This document shows, piece by piece, positions 18,046-26,490 of a stretch of DNA of 64,000 bases (the first letter of the stretch is position 1; each line of letters begins with the position of its first letter). Made by a program: the position numbers and the translations under genes. A model generated the notes under the pieces. It was not told the DNA's origin, searched no databases, and was given only the letters and a program-made list of their open reading frames with translations. Source of the DNA: Candidatus Buchananbacteria bacterium CG10_big_fil_rev_8_21_14_0_10_33_19 (GTDB lineage Bacteria > Patescibacteria > ABY1 > 2-01-FULL-39-33); NCBI GenBank assembly GCA_002773855.1, contig PEZY01000005.1:62001-126000 (forward strand), in the 5' to 3' direction.

Positions 18046-21000
18046 TTATTTTTTAAGAATAGAAAAATAAAATGTTGTGCCTACACCTAATTTAGACTTA
18101 AACCAGATTTTACCACCATGACCTTTAACTATAGCATTAGCTATATACAAACCCAGGCCAGTGCCAGACGTTTCTTTGGTAATAACATTATCCGCTCTAA
18201 AGAATTTCTCAAAAACTCTTTTTTGTTGTCCAAGTGGTATGCCTATTCCATCATCCTTGATAAAAAAAGTAACATCTTTTTTATCAGGTTTGTAACCAAT
18301 TTCAACAATTCCATTTTCATTAGAATATTTAATAGCATTACTAATTAAATTTTGAAACACCTGTCTAATATGCTCCGCATCTGCTAAGGCTATAATTTTG
18401 GCCGGTGCCGATTTGCAGACAATAATTTTTACTTTTTTTTCTTGAGCTAAGGCAGTATTATCAACAATAACACTCTTAATAATAGGAAAAATATCAATGT
18501 TAGACTTGATAATAGAAAATTTTTGATCACCAGTTTCTATTTTAGATACGCTCAACAAATCAGCCACCAAACTTATCATTCTTTCATTACTTTCAGATAT
18601 TTGATTCAAAAACTCCAATTGTTTATCATTTAATTTACCAATATTTTGATTTAATAATAATTCTAAAAACCATTTAATGCCGGTTAATGGCGTCCTAAGT
18701 TGGTGAGAAGCTATGGATACAAATTCGGTTTTTATTTTATCGATATTTCTTTCCCTACTGACATCACGAAAAACCACCACACAACCTGTAATATTCCCAG
18801 ACTCATCTTTAATTGGAGCAGCGCTGTCATCAACTGGCATAGCATCATTATTTTTTTGCACTAAAATAGTATGATTGGATAATTCACTGATAGTGCCATT
18901 TTCCATAGCCTGTATTATAAATTGATCATTTATTTGATGATTTTTTTCATAAACAAAGTTAAACACTTCTTTATAATTTTTACCGATCACCTCTTCTGGC
19001 TTACAGCCTAATAACTGATAAGAAACCTTGTTTAACATAGTTATTTTATAATCAGTGTCAATCACAAACACATAATCACCAATATGTTCCAAAACCGCTT
19101 GCAATCTTTCTGATTTTTCAAAATTTAAATTATTAATTTTTTCCAATTCTTTTTCCGATTCAACAATCTTGGTAATATCTGAAGTTACCGTCAAGGTACC
19201 AATTACCTTACCATTTAAATCAAAAAATGGCACTTTAGAATACAGCCCCCACATACTGTTATTGTTATATGGGCTAGTAAATTGTCTCACTATATTAAAT
19301 TTGGGTTTACCAGATTTAATAACTTCTAAATCATCTTTTCTGGTTATTTTAGCTACTTTTTTATCCTTAATAAAATCAATGCTCCTCTTACCAATAATTT
19401 TAGATTTTGGTAAACCAATCCAATCAACAAAAGCCTTGTTAACCTCTAAAAATTTATCATCAGCACTTTTATAAATCACAAAATCTGGCAATACATCAAA
19501 AATAGCCTCAAATTTAGACTTTTGATTAACTAATTCATTTTTAATACCCTCTCTAATAGTTATATCTTTTAAAGTAACCATTAGACCTATTATTTTGCCA
19601 GACATTTTTCTAATAGATATTGATGGCTCTAATGTGGTGTCCTGATTTCTAGAATTCTTTAATATTAAATTATCTAATTTAACTGGTTTTCCAGTCACTA
19701 CTTTCCTAAAATTTGAAGCCATGGTTTTTAATCTAGTTGGTGTCATAATATCTTTCAACTGAGAAAAATGTTTACCAATAAAAACCTTGGGACTATAACC
19801 AATTATTTTTTGCCATTTACTATTCACATCAATAATATGACCAGATTTATCAAATAAAACTATTATATCATTAGAAGCATTGAATACACTTCTATATCTT
19901 TCTTCATTTTGAATGATTTTTTCTTCATCATTTTTTTGTTTAGTTATATCTCTAACTATAGCTTGAATTAGAACATCACCGCCAACTACTACCCTATTTA
20001 AAGACACTTCGGCATCAAACAAAATACCAGTTTTAGTCTGATGTTGCCAATAAAATCTTTGAGACTGGCCATTTAAAACTTTCTTTATAAAAGCCATACC
20101 TTTTTTACTAGATTTTTTGCCATCAGGTTGTGCTACTGGTGAAAAATCAAAAGGCGTATGGTCTACAACATCTTTTTTATCATGACAACCAAACATCTTT
20201 ATAACCGAAGAATTACAATCAATAAATTTTTCACCAACCATCAAAAATATGCCATCATCAGCTGAGTCAAAAATACTTCGATATTTCTCTTCACTTTCTT
20301 GCAATTCCCTTTCAGCTAGCCGACGCTCTGTTAAATTATGCACATTACCAAACACTGCATAAACATCGCCATTTTTATCTAGTAATGGCACCAAGGTAGT
20401 ACCAATATATAACGTTTGACCATTAACTGACATTGTTGATTCCTCAGTCAAAACTTGCTTAGTTTTTACTACCTTATTTAGACTCTCAATATAACCCTTG
20501 CTAATCTTTGGTGGAAATAAACTTTTAATTGATTTGCCAATTAATGATTTAGACTTACCACGAAAAAGTTTAAAGGCTGACTTATTTAAACTCAAAATAT
20601 TATAATTCCTATCAAGTGTAAAAATAAAATCAGAATTATTATCAGAAAGAACTTGATAATCGCTTAATTGTTTTAGTAATTTTTCTGCTAACTGATGCTC
20701 TTTTGTCACATCATTAAATATCCCCTGAATATAACCACGACCATTAATATTAATTAAGCCAGCACTAATATTCACATTCAATAATTTGCCAGATTTGGTT
20801 AATACTGAAACTTTACTAATAGTACCACCACCACTCTTAATATGTTTTTGAAAAGAACCACTGAATTGTTTGTTAGCTTCTTTGGGATGCAAATCTCTTT
20901 GATGCATAGTTCTTAATTCCTTAAGAGACCAGCCAGTCATTTTTTGAGCGGCCTTATTAGCATCAATAATTTTACCATCCGTGTCCGCAATAAAAATAGC

Positions 21001-21066
21001 ATCTGACACCTTATTAAAAAAACTACCACGCTCTTTTTCTATTAATTTGTAAATTTCTTTTTTCAT
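18046..21066 (-). CDS. soluble hybrid-less sensor histidine kinase with six PAS domains
   Basis: A 1006-residue kinase with no membrane helix, so it senses inside the cell. Six PAS-type units follow each other up to about residue 770, each with an '...D.(N/K)...' core such as 'GKIIDANKAAQKMTGWS', 'EKYRSIFDSADDGIF' and 'ERYRSVFNASNDIIV'. Then come a HisKA domain with 'SIASHQLRTPLTG' (H788) and an ATPase domain with 'NLISNAIKY', 'DDGIGIP', 'FEKFFR' and 'GTGLGLYI'. It lacks a receiver of its own; four separate receivers follow at 5-base spacing. Signal unknown; PAS repeats may bind haem, flavin or small ligands. Confidence 0.92.
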   Translation of the reverse strand: MKKEIYKLIEKERGSFFNKVSDAIFIADTDGKIIDANKAAQKMTGWSLKELRTMHQRDLHPKEANKQFSGSFQKHIKSGGGTISKVSVLTKSGKLLNVNISAGLININGRGYIQGIFNDVTKEHQLAEKLLKQLSDYQVLSDNNSDFIFTLDRNYNILSLNKSAFKLFRGKSKSLIGKSIKSLFPPKISKGYIESLNKVVKTKQVLTEESTMSVNGQTLYIGTTLVPLLDKNGDVYAVFGNVHNLTERRLAERELQESEEKYRSIFDSADDGIFLMVGEKFIDCNSSVIKMFGCHDKKDVVDHTPFDFSPVAQPDGKKSSKKGMAFIKKVLNGQSQRFYWQHQTKTGILFDAEVSLNRVVVGGDVLIQAIVRDITKQKNDEEKIIQNEERYRSVFNASNDIIVLFDKSGHIIDVNSKWQKIIGYSPKVFIGKHFSQLKDIMTPTRLKTMASNFRKVVTGKPVKLDNLILKNSRNQDTTLEPSISIRKMSGKIIGLMVTLKDITIREGIKNELVNQKSKFEAIFDVLPDFVIYKSADDKFLEVNKAFVDWIGLPKSKIIGKRSIDFIKDKKVAKITRKDDLEVIKSGKPKFNIVRQFTSPYNNNSMWGLYSKVPFFDLNGKVIGTLTVTSDITKIVESEKELEKINNLNFEKSERLQAVLEHIGDYVFVIDTDYKITMLNKVSYQLLGCKPEEVIGKNYKEVFNFVYEKNHQINDQFIIQAMENGTISELSNHTILVQKNNDAMPVDDSAAPIKDESGNITGCVVVFRDVSRERNIDKIKTEFVSIASHQLRTPLTGIKWFLELLLNQNIGKLNDKQLEFLNQISESNERMISLVADLLSVSKIETGDQKFSIIKSNIDIFPIIKSVIVDNTALAQEKKVKIIVCKSAPAKIIALADAEHIRQVFQNLISNAIKYSNENGIVEIGYKPDKKDVTFFIKDDGIGIPLGQQKRVFEKFFRADNVITKETSGTGLGLYIANAIVKGHGGKIWFKSKLGVGTTFYFSILKK

Positions 21067-21079
21067 ATTTTATAAGATC

Positions 21080-21105
21080 AAAAAAAATAGTCAAAATGAC
21101 TATTT
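21080..21105 (-). terminator. intrinsic terminator just upstream of the kinase start (possible attenuator)
   Basis: On the minus strand AAATAGTCA and TGACTATTT pair around a 3-base loop and are followed by a run of T. The kinase ATG (21066) is only about 15 bases further. It would stop transcripts from the promoter at 21251-21279 before the kinase unless read through. Confidence 0.65.
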
Positions 21106-21231
21106 ATTAATTTGATTATATTTTTCTAAGATTATTAAATTTTTATTGACACCCGTTAAGACATTATCAATATTTAAAGAAATTGAAGTTATAATTAAAC
21201 CGACTAGATTTAAATTGTTTTGCCTAGTCAT
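21100..21231 (-). CDS. possible 43-residue leader ORF upstream of the kinase
   Basis: ATG at 21231 opens a 43-codon frame rich in Asn, Leu and Ile ('MTRQNNLNLVGLIITSIS' at its start) whose TAG stop lies inside the first arm of the terminator hairpin. A good promoter (21251-21279) lies about 13 bases before the ATG. No Shine-Dalgarno sequence and no homologue I recognise. It could be a leader peptide that controls the terminator, or chance in an AT-rich region. Confidence 0.3.
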   Translation of the reverse strand: MTRQNNLNLVGLIITSISLNIDNVLTGVNKNLIILEKYNQINK

Positions 21232-21250
21232 AAAGGTAAGTTGTATTAGT

Positions 21251-21279
21251 ATTATAAATAATATTACAAAAAATTACAA
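21251..21279 (-). promoter_or_regulatory. strong sigma70-type promoter upstream of the kinase operon
   Basis: TTGTAA (21274-21279) and a perfect TATAAT (21251-21256) with a 17-base spacer on the minus strand. Predicted start is near 21244. Confidence 0.65.
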
Positions 21280-21283
21280 CAAA

Positions 21284-21312
21284 TAAAAAAACCACCAGAA
21301 ATTTCTGGTGGT
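21284..21312 (-). terminator. intrinsic terminator after the zinc-ribbon gene
   Basis: A perfect inverted repeat ACCACCAGAAA/TTTCTGGTGGT followed by a T-run on the minus strand, 22 bases after the stop of the small zinc-ribbon gene. Confidence 0.85.
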
Positions 21313-21333
21313 TCTTTTTTGAATATTAATAAC

Positions 21334-21534
21334 TTAAGAGAAAGTATGGCCACAACCGTAACAGTGATACCAATCATCGACCTTAGTCTGATTAAGATTG
21401 GGATTCATGCCCACTCGGTGTCTTTGCTGACACAATTTATTAGGACAAAGGCCATTTTTATCAATTCTCTTAACTGTAAATCTAAACTTTTGACCAAAAA
21501 TACTAATTATTTTGAAAACTGATTTTACTGACAT
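21334..21534 (-). CDS. small zinc-ribbon-like protein of unknown function
   Basis: From the ATG at 21534 the protein has 66 residues with 'CPNKLC' and, near the end, 'WYHCYGCGHTFS', a likely four-Cys zinc ribbon. A GGTGG lies 5-9 bases before this ATG. An in-frame TTG at 21582 would add 16 mostly basic residues and cannot be excluded. It has its own promoter and terminator, so it is a single-gene unit. No known family recognised; a nucleic-acid or ribosome-binding role would fit its basic, Cys-rich nature but is only inference. Confidence 0.6.
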   Translation of the reverse strand: MSVKSVFKIISIFGQKFRFTVKRIDKNGLCPNKLCQQRHRVGMNPNLNQTKVDDWYHCYGCGHTFS

Positions 21535-21604
21535 TTTACCACCACTTCTCCCTTTTGTTGTTTTTGAGCCCCTGTGGGCCAATGGTATTCAAAAAAGTTT
21601 TATA

Positions 21605-21633
21605 ACCATAGCATATTTATGATTAAAAGTCAA
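21605..21633 (-). promoter_or_regulatory. sigma70-type promoter of the zinc-ribbon gene
   Basis: TTGACT (21628-21633) and TATGGT (21605-21610), 17 bases apart on the minus strand. The -35 lies just beyond the cobO stop. Confidence 0.55.
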
Positions 21634-21635
21634 GT

Positions 21636-22151
21636 TTAGAATTCAATTCCCGCTCGCGCTGGTACTTTCTGTTCAAAATAATGTTTAACCATCCTCATCT
21701 CCGTTATCAAATCAGCCCGAGCTTCTATTTCTGGCCATAATCCTCTACCAGTCAATATCAATTCTAAATCTTGAGGCAAAGAATTATCCAAATAGTCTAA
21801 CAAATCAACTAGTGGCAACATTTTTAATCTCACCGCATTTAAAACTTCATCTAACACAATTAAATCATAATTATGTTGGATATCTAATAATTTAGCCATG
21901 GATTGTTGAGCCATATCCAAATCTTCTGATTCAAGAGAAAAATCAAAACGACCATCACTAGAACGCCTATCACGACCAAAAGAAAAATAATCAATACCCA
22001 AGTCCTCTAATATCTTGCGTTCATTATAATTATCACCACCTTTGTCAAAAAAAATTATCGCCACTTTACTACCAAAACCCTTAGCTCTGAGTACTAAGCC
22101 CAGAGAGGCGGTAGTTTTTCCCTTGCCATCGCCATAGTAAACCTGAATCAT
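21636..22151 (-). CDS. cobO: corrinoid adenosyltransferase (CobO/CobA/BtuR type)
   Basis: ATP:cob(I)alamin adenosyltransferase that makes adenosylcobalamin in the cytoplasm. 171 residues from ATG 22151, with the P-loop 'GDGKGKTTASLGLVLRAKG', 'LIVLDEVLNAV', 'LILTGRG' and the family end 'VKHYFEQKVPARAGIEF'. An upstream in-frame start at 22238 exists but would overlap nrdJ by 85 bases and add residues foreign to the family. The chosen start is 2 bases after the nrdJ stop. NrdJ needs this cofactor, so the pair forms one functional unit. Confidence 0.92.
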   Translation of the reverse strand: MIQVYYGDGKGKTTASLGLVLRAKGFGSKVAIIFFDKGGDNYNERKILEDLGIDYFSFGRDRRSSDGRFDFSLESEDLDMAQQSMAKLLDIQHNYDLIVLDEVLNAVRLKMLPLVDLLDYLDNSLPQDLELILTGRGLWPEIEARADLITEMRMVKHYFEQKVPARAGIEF

Positions 22152-22153
22152 AG

Positions 22154-24520
22154 TTAAATTGAACAAGCACTTACGCCACAATTTTGACAAGTATAGCAAC
22201 CCTCTGAAATCATAATCGCCCCACCACACTCTGGACAAACACCGCTAGCAATAACTTCTTTTTTATTAGCTGATTTTACTGGGTTATGACCGTTAGTTAC
22301 TACTTTACTTTGATTAACCATCGGCATTTCATCGGTCACACCAGCATTAGGATCTAACTGCTCTTTATTTTTATCTTCATCTTTAGCAATATTTAAAATT
22401 TGTTTATCCCGACTACCATCTCGATACACCGTACAACCCTTACAGCCAGCTCGCCAAGCCATTAAGTAGCCATCCATAACATCTTTCTTGGTAGCTGAAT
22501 ATGGAAAATTAACTGTCTTAGAAATAGCATTATCACAGTGCTTTTGAAAAGCTGCTTGCATTTTAATATGATCCGAGGCCGAAATATCCATGGATGTTAC
22601 AAATACCTTCTTAACACTATCTGGGATACCTGCGACATTTTGCAAACTACCATTATTAATAATTTGTTTCTTAATACTATCAGACCAACAACCATTTTCT
22701 TTTAGGGCTTTTTCTAGATGTTTATTAAAATAAGTTAAATCAACATTACCACCCAACACATGTTTATAGTAATAAGCCAAAGCAAAATATGGCTCAACGC
22801 CACCAGACACATCCATCGTCATAGATATTGTACCAGTTGGGGCAATGTTGGTTAAAGCGGCATTACGCATTTTAACACCTCGTTCTTGATAAACAGATTT
22901 ATCATAATTCTTAAATACGCCCTTTTCCTCGGCTAATTCCTGAGACATTTGATGGGAAGCCTCTTGGATAGTCTTCATCACTTTATCAGCCATGTCAAAA
23001 CCTTCTGGAGTGTTATAGCCGATATCTAATTTATAAAGCATGTCAGCAAAGCCCATAATACCCAAGCCAATTCGACGATTATCTTTAGACACTGTATTTA
23101 CTTTTTCTGCCTGATACTGAGTAATATCAGTCACATTATCCAACATTCTAACCGCTGATTTTGTCACATGCTTTAATCTCTCCCACAAAACCTCACCATT
23201 TTTAGCAAACTTTTCTAAATTAATAGAACCCAAGTTACAGACATCGCCATCGTGTAAAAATTGCTCACCACAAGGATTACAAGCCTCTATCCGACCCAAG
23301 CCAGGTAACGGGTTAACCTTGTTAACAGTGTCCAAAAATACACAACCCGGCTCACCATTACTCCAAGCGGCGGAAATAATTTCATTAAAAATTTCACGAG
23401 CGGTCATTTTTTCTTCAACTATATCCAAAATCGTATCATGTTCATCCCGCACTACTCGATGTAATGGATAATCTTTACCATTAAACCTTGGGATCCAAAT
23501 GCTTTCATCATTTTTCTCGACCGCTTCCATAAATCGATCAGTTAAACCAACCGAAATATTAAAATTCTTAATTTCCCCTTCTCGAGCTTTGCAATGTACA
23601 AACTCCAAAATATCAGGGTGTTCGACACTCATCACTGCCATATTAGCTCCATGACGATTTTGTTGTTTAATTACCCCAAAAGCCCGGTCATACACTTTCA
23701 AAAAAGATACTGGACCAGAAGCTACACCTCGAGATTTTTTAGCTCCCGAGCCAGCTGGCCTTAAGGTATGAAAAGGAAATCCTAAGCCAGAACCAGATTG
23801 TTGCAATAGTGCGGCATCTTTTAAAGTATCAAAAATACTGGTCATAGAATCAGAAATATTCAGCACAATACAATTAGCTACTACTGGCAACTCTGTCCCA
23901 GCATTGGTTAAAGTTCTACCAGCTGGTGTAAATTCAAAATTACTCAAAACTTCATAAAAATCCTTTTCAATTTCGGCTATTTTTTCCGAGCTTTTATTAT
24001 ATCTTTGTTCTACTGCCGCCAAAGAATTAGCTACTCTCTCCATCATTTGTTCTGGAGTCTCGATAACCTTCTCATTTTGATCTTTTTTAAGGTATCTTTT
24101 AGCCATCACCTTTAGAGCATTATCGGAATATGGCAAGGCAGTTACTAGGCCGTCCAAAATACCCTGCTGTCTTTCACGAGATTTAGACCTTTCTTCACGG
24201 TAAATAATATAGTTCTTAGCTACGGCGGGTAAATCACTGTGAATTAGGATAATTTCTACAACATTTTGAATATCTTCAATAGATGGTATGCTTTCGGCAT
24301 TGTATCTATTATTTAAGATATTAATAACACTTTCTACTAAATTATCAACTATATTATAGTCATAATTATTAGAAGCCGTAAAAGACTTAATAATAGCTTG
24401 TTTGATTTTGTCCTTATTAAAATCAACAACTCGACCGTCTCTCTTACGGATCTTAGAAATTGTCTTTGATTCTGAAACATTGTCCTCAGAACCAGGTAAA
24501 TTATTGGAGTTATCCACCAT
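22154..24520 (-). CDS. nrdJ: adenosylcobalamin-dependent (class II) ribonucleotide reductase
   Basis: Reduces ribonucleotides to deoxyribonucleotides using adenosylcobalamin as radical source; oxygen-independent. 788 residues: an N-terminal ATP-cone ('IRKRDGRVVDFNKDKI'), the catalytic barrel with 'GSGLGFPFHTLRPAGS', 'CNPCGEQFLHDGDVCNLGS' and 'NIAPTGTISM', then a TSCPD-like part ('AGCKGCTVYRDGSR') and a C-terminal zinc-ribbon/redox tail 'CPECGG...CQNCGVSAC'. It is a complete NrdJ. No nrdA/B or nrdD is in the window. Followed after 2 bases by cobO. Confidence 0.95.
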   Translation of the reverse strand: MVDNSNNLPGSEDNVSESKTISKIRKRDGRVVDFNKDKIKQAIIKSFTASNNYDYNIVDNLVESVINILNNRYNAESIPSIEDIQNVVEIILIHSDLPAVAKNYIIYREERSKSRERQQGILDGLVTALPYSDNALKVMAKRYLKKDQNEKVIETPEQMMERVANSLAAVEQRYNKSSEKIAEIEKDFYEVLSNFEFTPAGRTLTNAGTELPVVANCIVLNISDSMTSIFDTLKDAALLQQSGSGLGFPFHTLRPAGSGAKKSRGVASGPVSFLKVYDRAFGVIKQQNRHGANMAVMSVEHPDILEFVHCKAREGEIKNFNISVGLTDRFMEAVEKNDESIWIPRFNGKDYPLHRVVRDEHDTILDIVEEKMTAREIFNEIISAAWSNGEPGCVFLDTVNKVNPLPGLGRIEACNPCGEQFLHDGDVCNLGSINLEKFAKNGEVLWERLKHVTKSAVRMLDNVTDITQYQAEKVNTVSKDNRRIGLGIMGFADMLYKLDIGYNTPEGFDMADKVMKTIQEASHQMSQELAEEKGVFKNYDKSVYQERGVKMRNAALTNIAPTGTISMTMDVSGGVEPYFALAYYYKHVLGGNVDLTYFNKHLEKALKENGCWSDSIKKQIINNGSLQNVAGIPDSVKKVFVTSMDISASDHIKMQAAFQKHCDNAISKTVNFPYSATKKDVMDGYLMAWRAGCKGCTVYRDGSRDKQILNIAKDEDKNKEQLDPNAGVTDEMPMVNQSKVVTNGHNPVKSANKKEVIASGVCPECGGAIMISEGCYTCQNCGVSACSI

Positions 24521-24552
24521 ATTATTAGAGAGTTATTTATAAGAGTTTATAT

Positions 24553-24581
24553 ATCTTATCACAAAATAAAAAGGCGAGCAA
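24553..24581 (-). promoter_or_regulatory. promoter of nrdJ-cobO
   Basis: TTGCTC (24576-24581), 17-base spacer ending in TGA, then TAAGAT (24553-24558) on the minus strand, an extended -10. Predicted start is about 25 bases before the nrdJ ATG. No cobalamin riboswitch fits in this short leader. Confidence 0.55.
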
Positions 24582-24612
24582 AATAAGTAGGGAATAAAAT
24601 TAAAGATTCTAA

Positions 24613-24637
24613 AAAAACACCATTTTTTGGTGTTTTT
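24613..24637 (-). terminator. intrinsic terminator after the MEDS-domain gene
   Basis: AAAAACACCA and TGGTGTTTTT pair around a 5-base T loop, with a T-run on the minus strand, between the MEDS gene and the nrdJ promoter. Confidence 0.8.
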
Positions 24638-24685
24638 CCTATTAAAAAATAAAATAACAGACCTAATATTATATTTAGTAAATAT

Positions 24686-25330
24686 TTATTTTTTTAAAAT
24701 TTTTAACATTTTTTGCCTAGCACTGCTAAATTCTTCATCTGATAAATAAATTGGGTTTTGAATAATTTTCTTACCATATATTACATAAGGATGTGTTTTA
24801 AAAACATCTACTAACAACTCTTCAGAAAAACGTTTTTGGTTGTACTGACAAATAGCACAAACCCCATACTCCTCAAAAAAATCATTTAATTTATATTCAT
24901 ATTCTATTAACTTTTCTGACCCTGGATCACCGCCAAACATCCAAGTCATCTCTCCGGTTATTCTCAAACCAGTATAACCATTTTTAATGGCTGTCCGAGC
25001 AGTCTTTTTTATAAAAGCTACCATCTTTTTAGGACTAAAATACCCATCCTTTAAATAGGTTTCATTTTTAGTTAACAGTAATAAATTACCTTTTTTAATC
25101 GCTGATAAAAATAACTTGGAATCATCTAATTTCATAGCCTTAATTACTGCTTCAGTTGTGTTATCATCAGCCACGTAAATACATTTCTCGTTCCTATCTA
25201 AGCCAATTTTAATAAAAGGAATGATAGAAGAAAATTGCTCGCTGAGCGTATTGTAAATCAAACACAAATGATCACCTAACTTAATATCGGCTAACTGATT
25301 AAAAAATTGTGACTTTTTAGTCTTATTCAT
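24686..25330 (-). CDS. MEDS-domain (DcmR-like sensory) protein
   Basis: A 214-residue cytoplasmic protein that matches the MEDS domain found in DcmR and in methanogen/methylotroph sensors: 'LGDHLCLIYNTLSEQ', 'CIYVADDN', 'LRITGEMTWMFGG' and 'CAICQYNQKRF'. There is no kinase, receiver or DNA-binding part, so it is a stand-alone sensory domain. The ligand is unknown. I chose the ATG at 25330: a TATAAT at 25337-25342 puts the transcript start on or next to it, suggesting a leaderless mRNA; an ATG at 25345 would lie inside the promoter. Confidence 0.82.
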   Translation of the reverse strand: MNKTKKSQFFNQLADIKLGDHLCLIYNTLSEQFSSIIPFIKIGLDRNEKCIYVADDNTTEAVIKAMKLDDSKLFLSAIKKGNLLLLTKNETYLKDGYFSPKKMVAFIKKTARTAIKNGYTGLRITGEMTWMFGGDPGSEKLIEYEYKLNDFFEEYGVCAICQYNQKRFSEELLVDVFKTHPYVIYGKKIIQNPIYLSDEEFSSARQKMLKILKK

Positions 25331-25336
25331 ATAATT

Positions 25337-25342
25337 ATTATA
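25337..25342 (-). promoter_or_regulatory. -10 element of the MEDS gene (leaderless start)
   Basis: A perfect TATAAT on the minus strand, 7 bases before the ATG at 25330. The -35 position has only TTTAAT. Confidence 0.45.
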
Positions 25343-25422
25343 CACCCATTCATATTTAAATTAAATACCAAGGACTTGGGCCTAGATCTGATATTTTAAA
25401 ATGCCTTAAAATATTAACCAAT

Positions 25423-25447
25423 AAAAAAAGTGCGAAATTATCGCACT
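25423..25447 (-). terminator. intrinsic terminator after the 177-residue gene
   Basis: AGTGCGA/TCGCACT with a 5-base loop, followed by a T-run on the minus strand, 13 bases after the stop at 25461. Confidence 0.8.
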
Positions 25448-25460
25448 AGTAAACATAACT

Positions 25461-25994
25461 TTATTTTTTTATTTCCCTGGGACCATTAACACCAGAAATT
25501 CCACAACCAATCCAATGTACTTCAGCACTGTTTGTATCTGGTGCATCTAAAACCACCAAATAATCATCAGCATCATAAGTAGTCCAGCCATTATCACTTT
25601 TAATGATATTGTTAACCAATGGCTCAACATCACCATAAAAATGCACAAATCCACAACCATAATCCACGGCAATTATCATTTTTCCAGCGAAGGGAGAAAT
25701 GGCCTTAAAGACATTAAATTCTGGACTATCCTTAAGACTAAATAGCAATTTAGACCAAGCTTGCTTGTCTCCTTTTTTTAAAAGTTCAATTTTGTCTTCT
25801 ATATCACGAGCCAAAGAAGTTCTAACGCCACAAAATCCTCTTGGCACATCATCAACTGTGCTAACTGACTTTACGACTGCGACTTTATTTTCTTCCGTTG
25901 GATCTAAAATAAATAATCTCAATGAATTTAAATAATCATTAAATAATCGACTACGACGTTCATCTCGAGCCATATCTGTTAAGGCATCACTCAT
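25461..25994 (-). CDS. conserved-looking protein of unknown function (177 residues)
   Basis: No family recognised. A soluble protein: the N-terminal half (1-100) is helical and charged, the C-terminal half is beta-rich with 'AVDYGCGFVHFYG' and 'VHWIGCGISGVNG'. No membrane helix or signal peptide. The ATG has a clear Shine-Dalgarno (AAAGGAGA, about 7 bases upstream), which most genes of this window lack. It lies downstream of the 111-residue gene and ends at a terminator, so the two form one unit. Confidence 0.6.
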   Translation of the reverse strand: MSDALTDMARDERRSRLFNDYLNSLRLFILDPTEENKVAVVKSVSTVDDVPRGFCGVRTSLARDIEDKIELLKKGDKQAWSKLLFSLKDSPEFNVFKAISPFAGKMIIAVDYGCGFVHFYGDVEPLVNNIIKSDNGWTTYDADDYLVVLDAPDTNSAEVHWIGCGISGVNGPREIKK

Positions 25995-26037
25995 TTTATG
26001 TCTCCTTTGGTAACTATAAATTACAAATTAAATAAAA

Positions 26038-26373
26038 TTAAATAAGATGTAATTTATATTTACCCCAAAGTGAACTACAGATATACGATCTATCGCCATT
26101 TTTTTTATAAGCCACCGGACAAATAGCCACTTCATAACCTCGGGACTTAAACTGTCTGATAACCACTCCAGGACGAGGATCCATCATGGAAGTTGGTACA
26201 TTTATAATATTAATTAATGGTTGATAACCTTCTGCTAAAAGATCAGCTGGATCACCAACTACTCTCACACCAGCAATTTCAACCTCTAAATCATTATTAC
26301 TTTCTACTGCTCGACGCATTAGTGTGGCAATTAGCAGAGCTATAACCAAAACCACTAAAGTAGCAACTATCAT
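26038..26373 (-). CDS. single-pass membrane protein of unknown function (111 residues)
   Basis: One N-terminal helix (2-18) followed by an acidic then basic soluble part, with 'VRVVGDPADLLAEGY' and a C-terminal Cys pair in 'CPVAYKKNGDRSYICSS'. The start is supported by an exact AAGGAGG 6-12 bases upstream and by a good promoter at 26417-26445. It is followed by the 177-residue gene 43 bases downstream. No known family recognised. Confidence 0.6.
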   Translation of the reverse strand: MIVATLVVLVIALLIATLMRRAVESNNDLEVEIAGVRVVGDPADLLAEGYQPLINIINVPTSMMDPRPGVVIRQFKSRGYEVAICPVAYKKNGDRSYICSSLWGKYKLHLI

Positions 26374-26416
26374 ATTTGCCTCCTTCTTTGGGGTTTATTT
26401 AAGGTACGATACCTAA

Positions 26417-26445
26417 TAATTACCATTTGCACGGAAATTTGTCAA
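26417..26445 (-). promoter_or_regulatory. consensus promoter of the two orphan genes
   Basis: A perfect TTGACA (26440-26445), 17-base spacer and TAATTA (26417-26422) on the minus strand, about 40 bases before the ATG at 26373. Confidence 0.7.
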
Positions 26446-26490
26446 TATAATTTATTACGTAACAAATTAATCATATTTTAAATTAAAAAT

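Noticed and set aside
22152..22238. Upstream start of cobO at 22238
   Set aside because: It runs back into nrdJ and the extra residues are the nrdJ zinc ribbon in another frame; ATG 22151 gives the family N-terminus.
24521..24612. Cobalamin riboswitch upstream of nrdJ
   Set aside because: The leader is about 25 bases from the predicted start; none of the conserved B12-box sequences are present.
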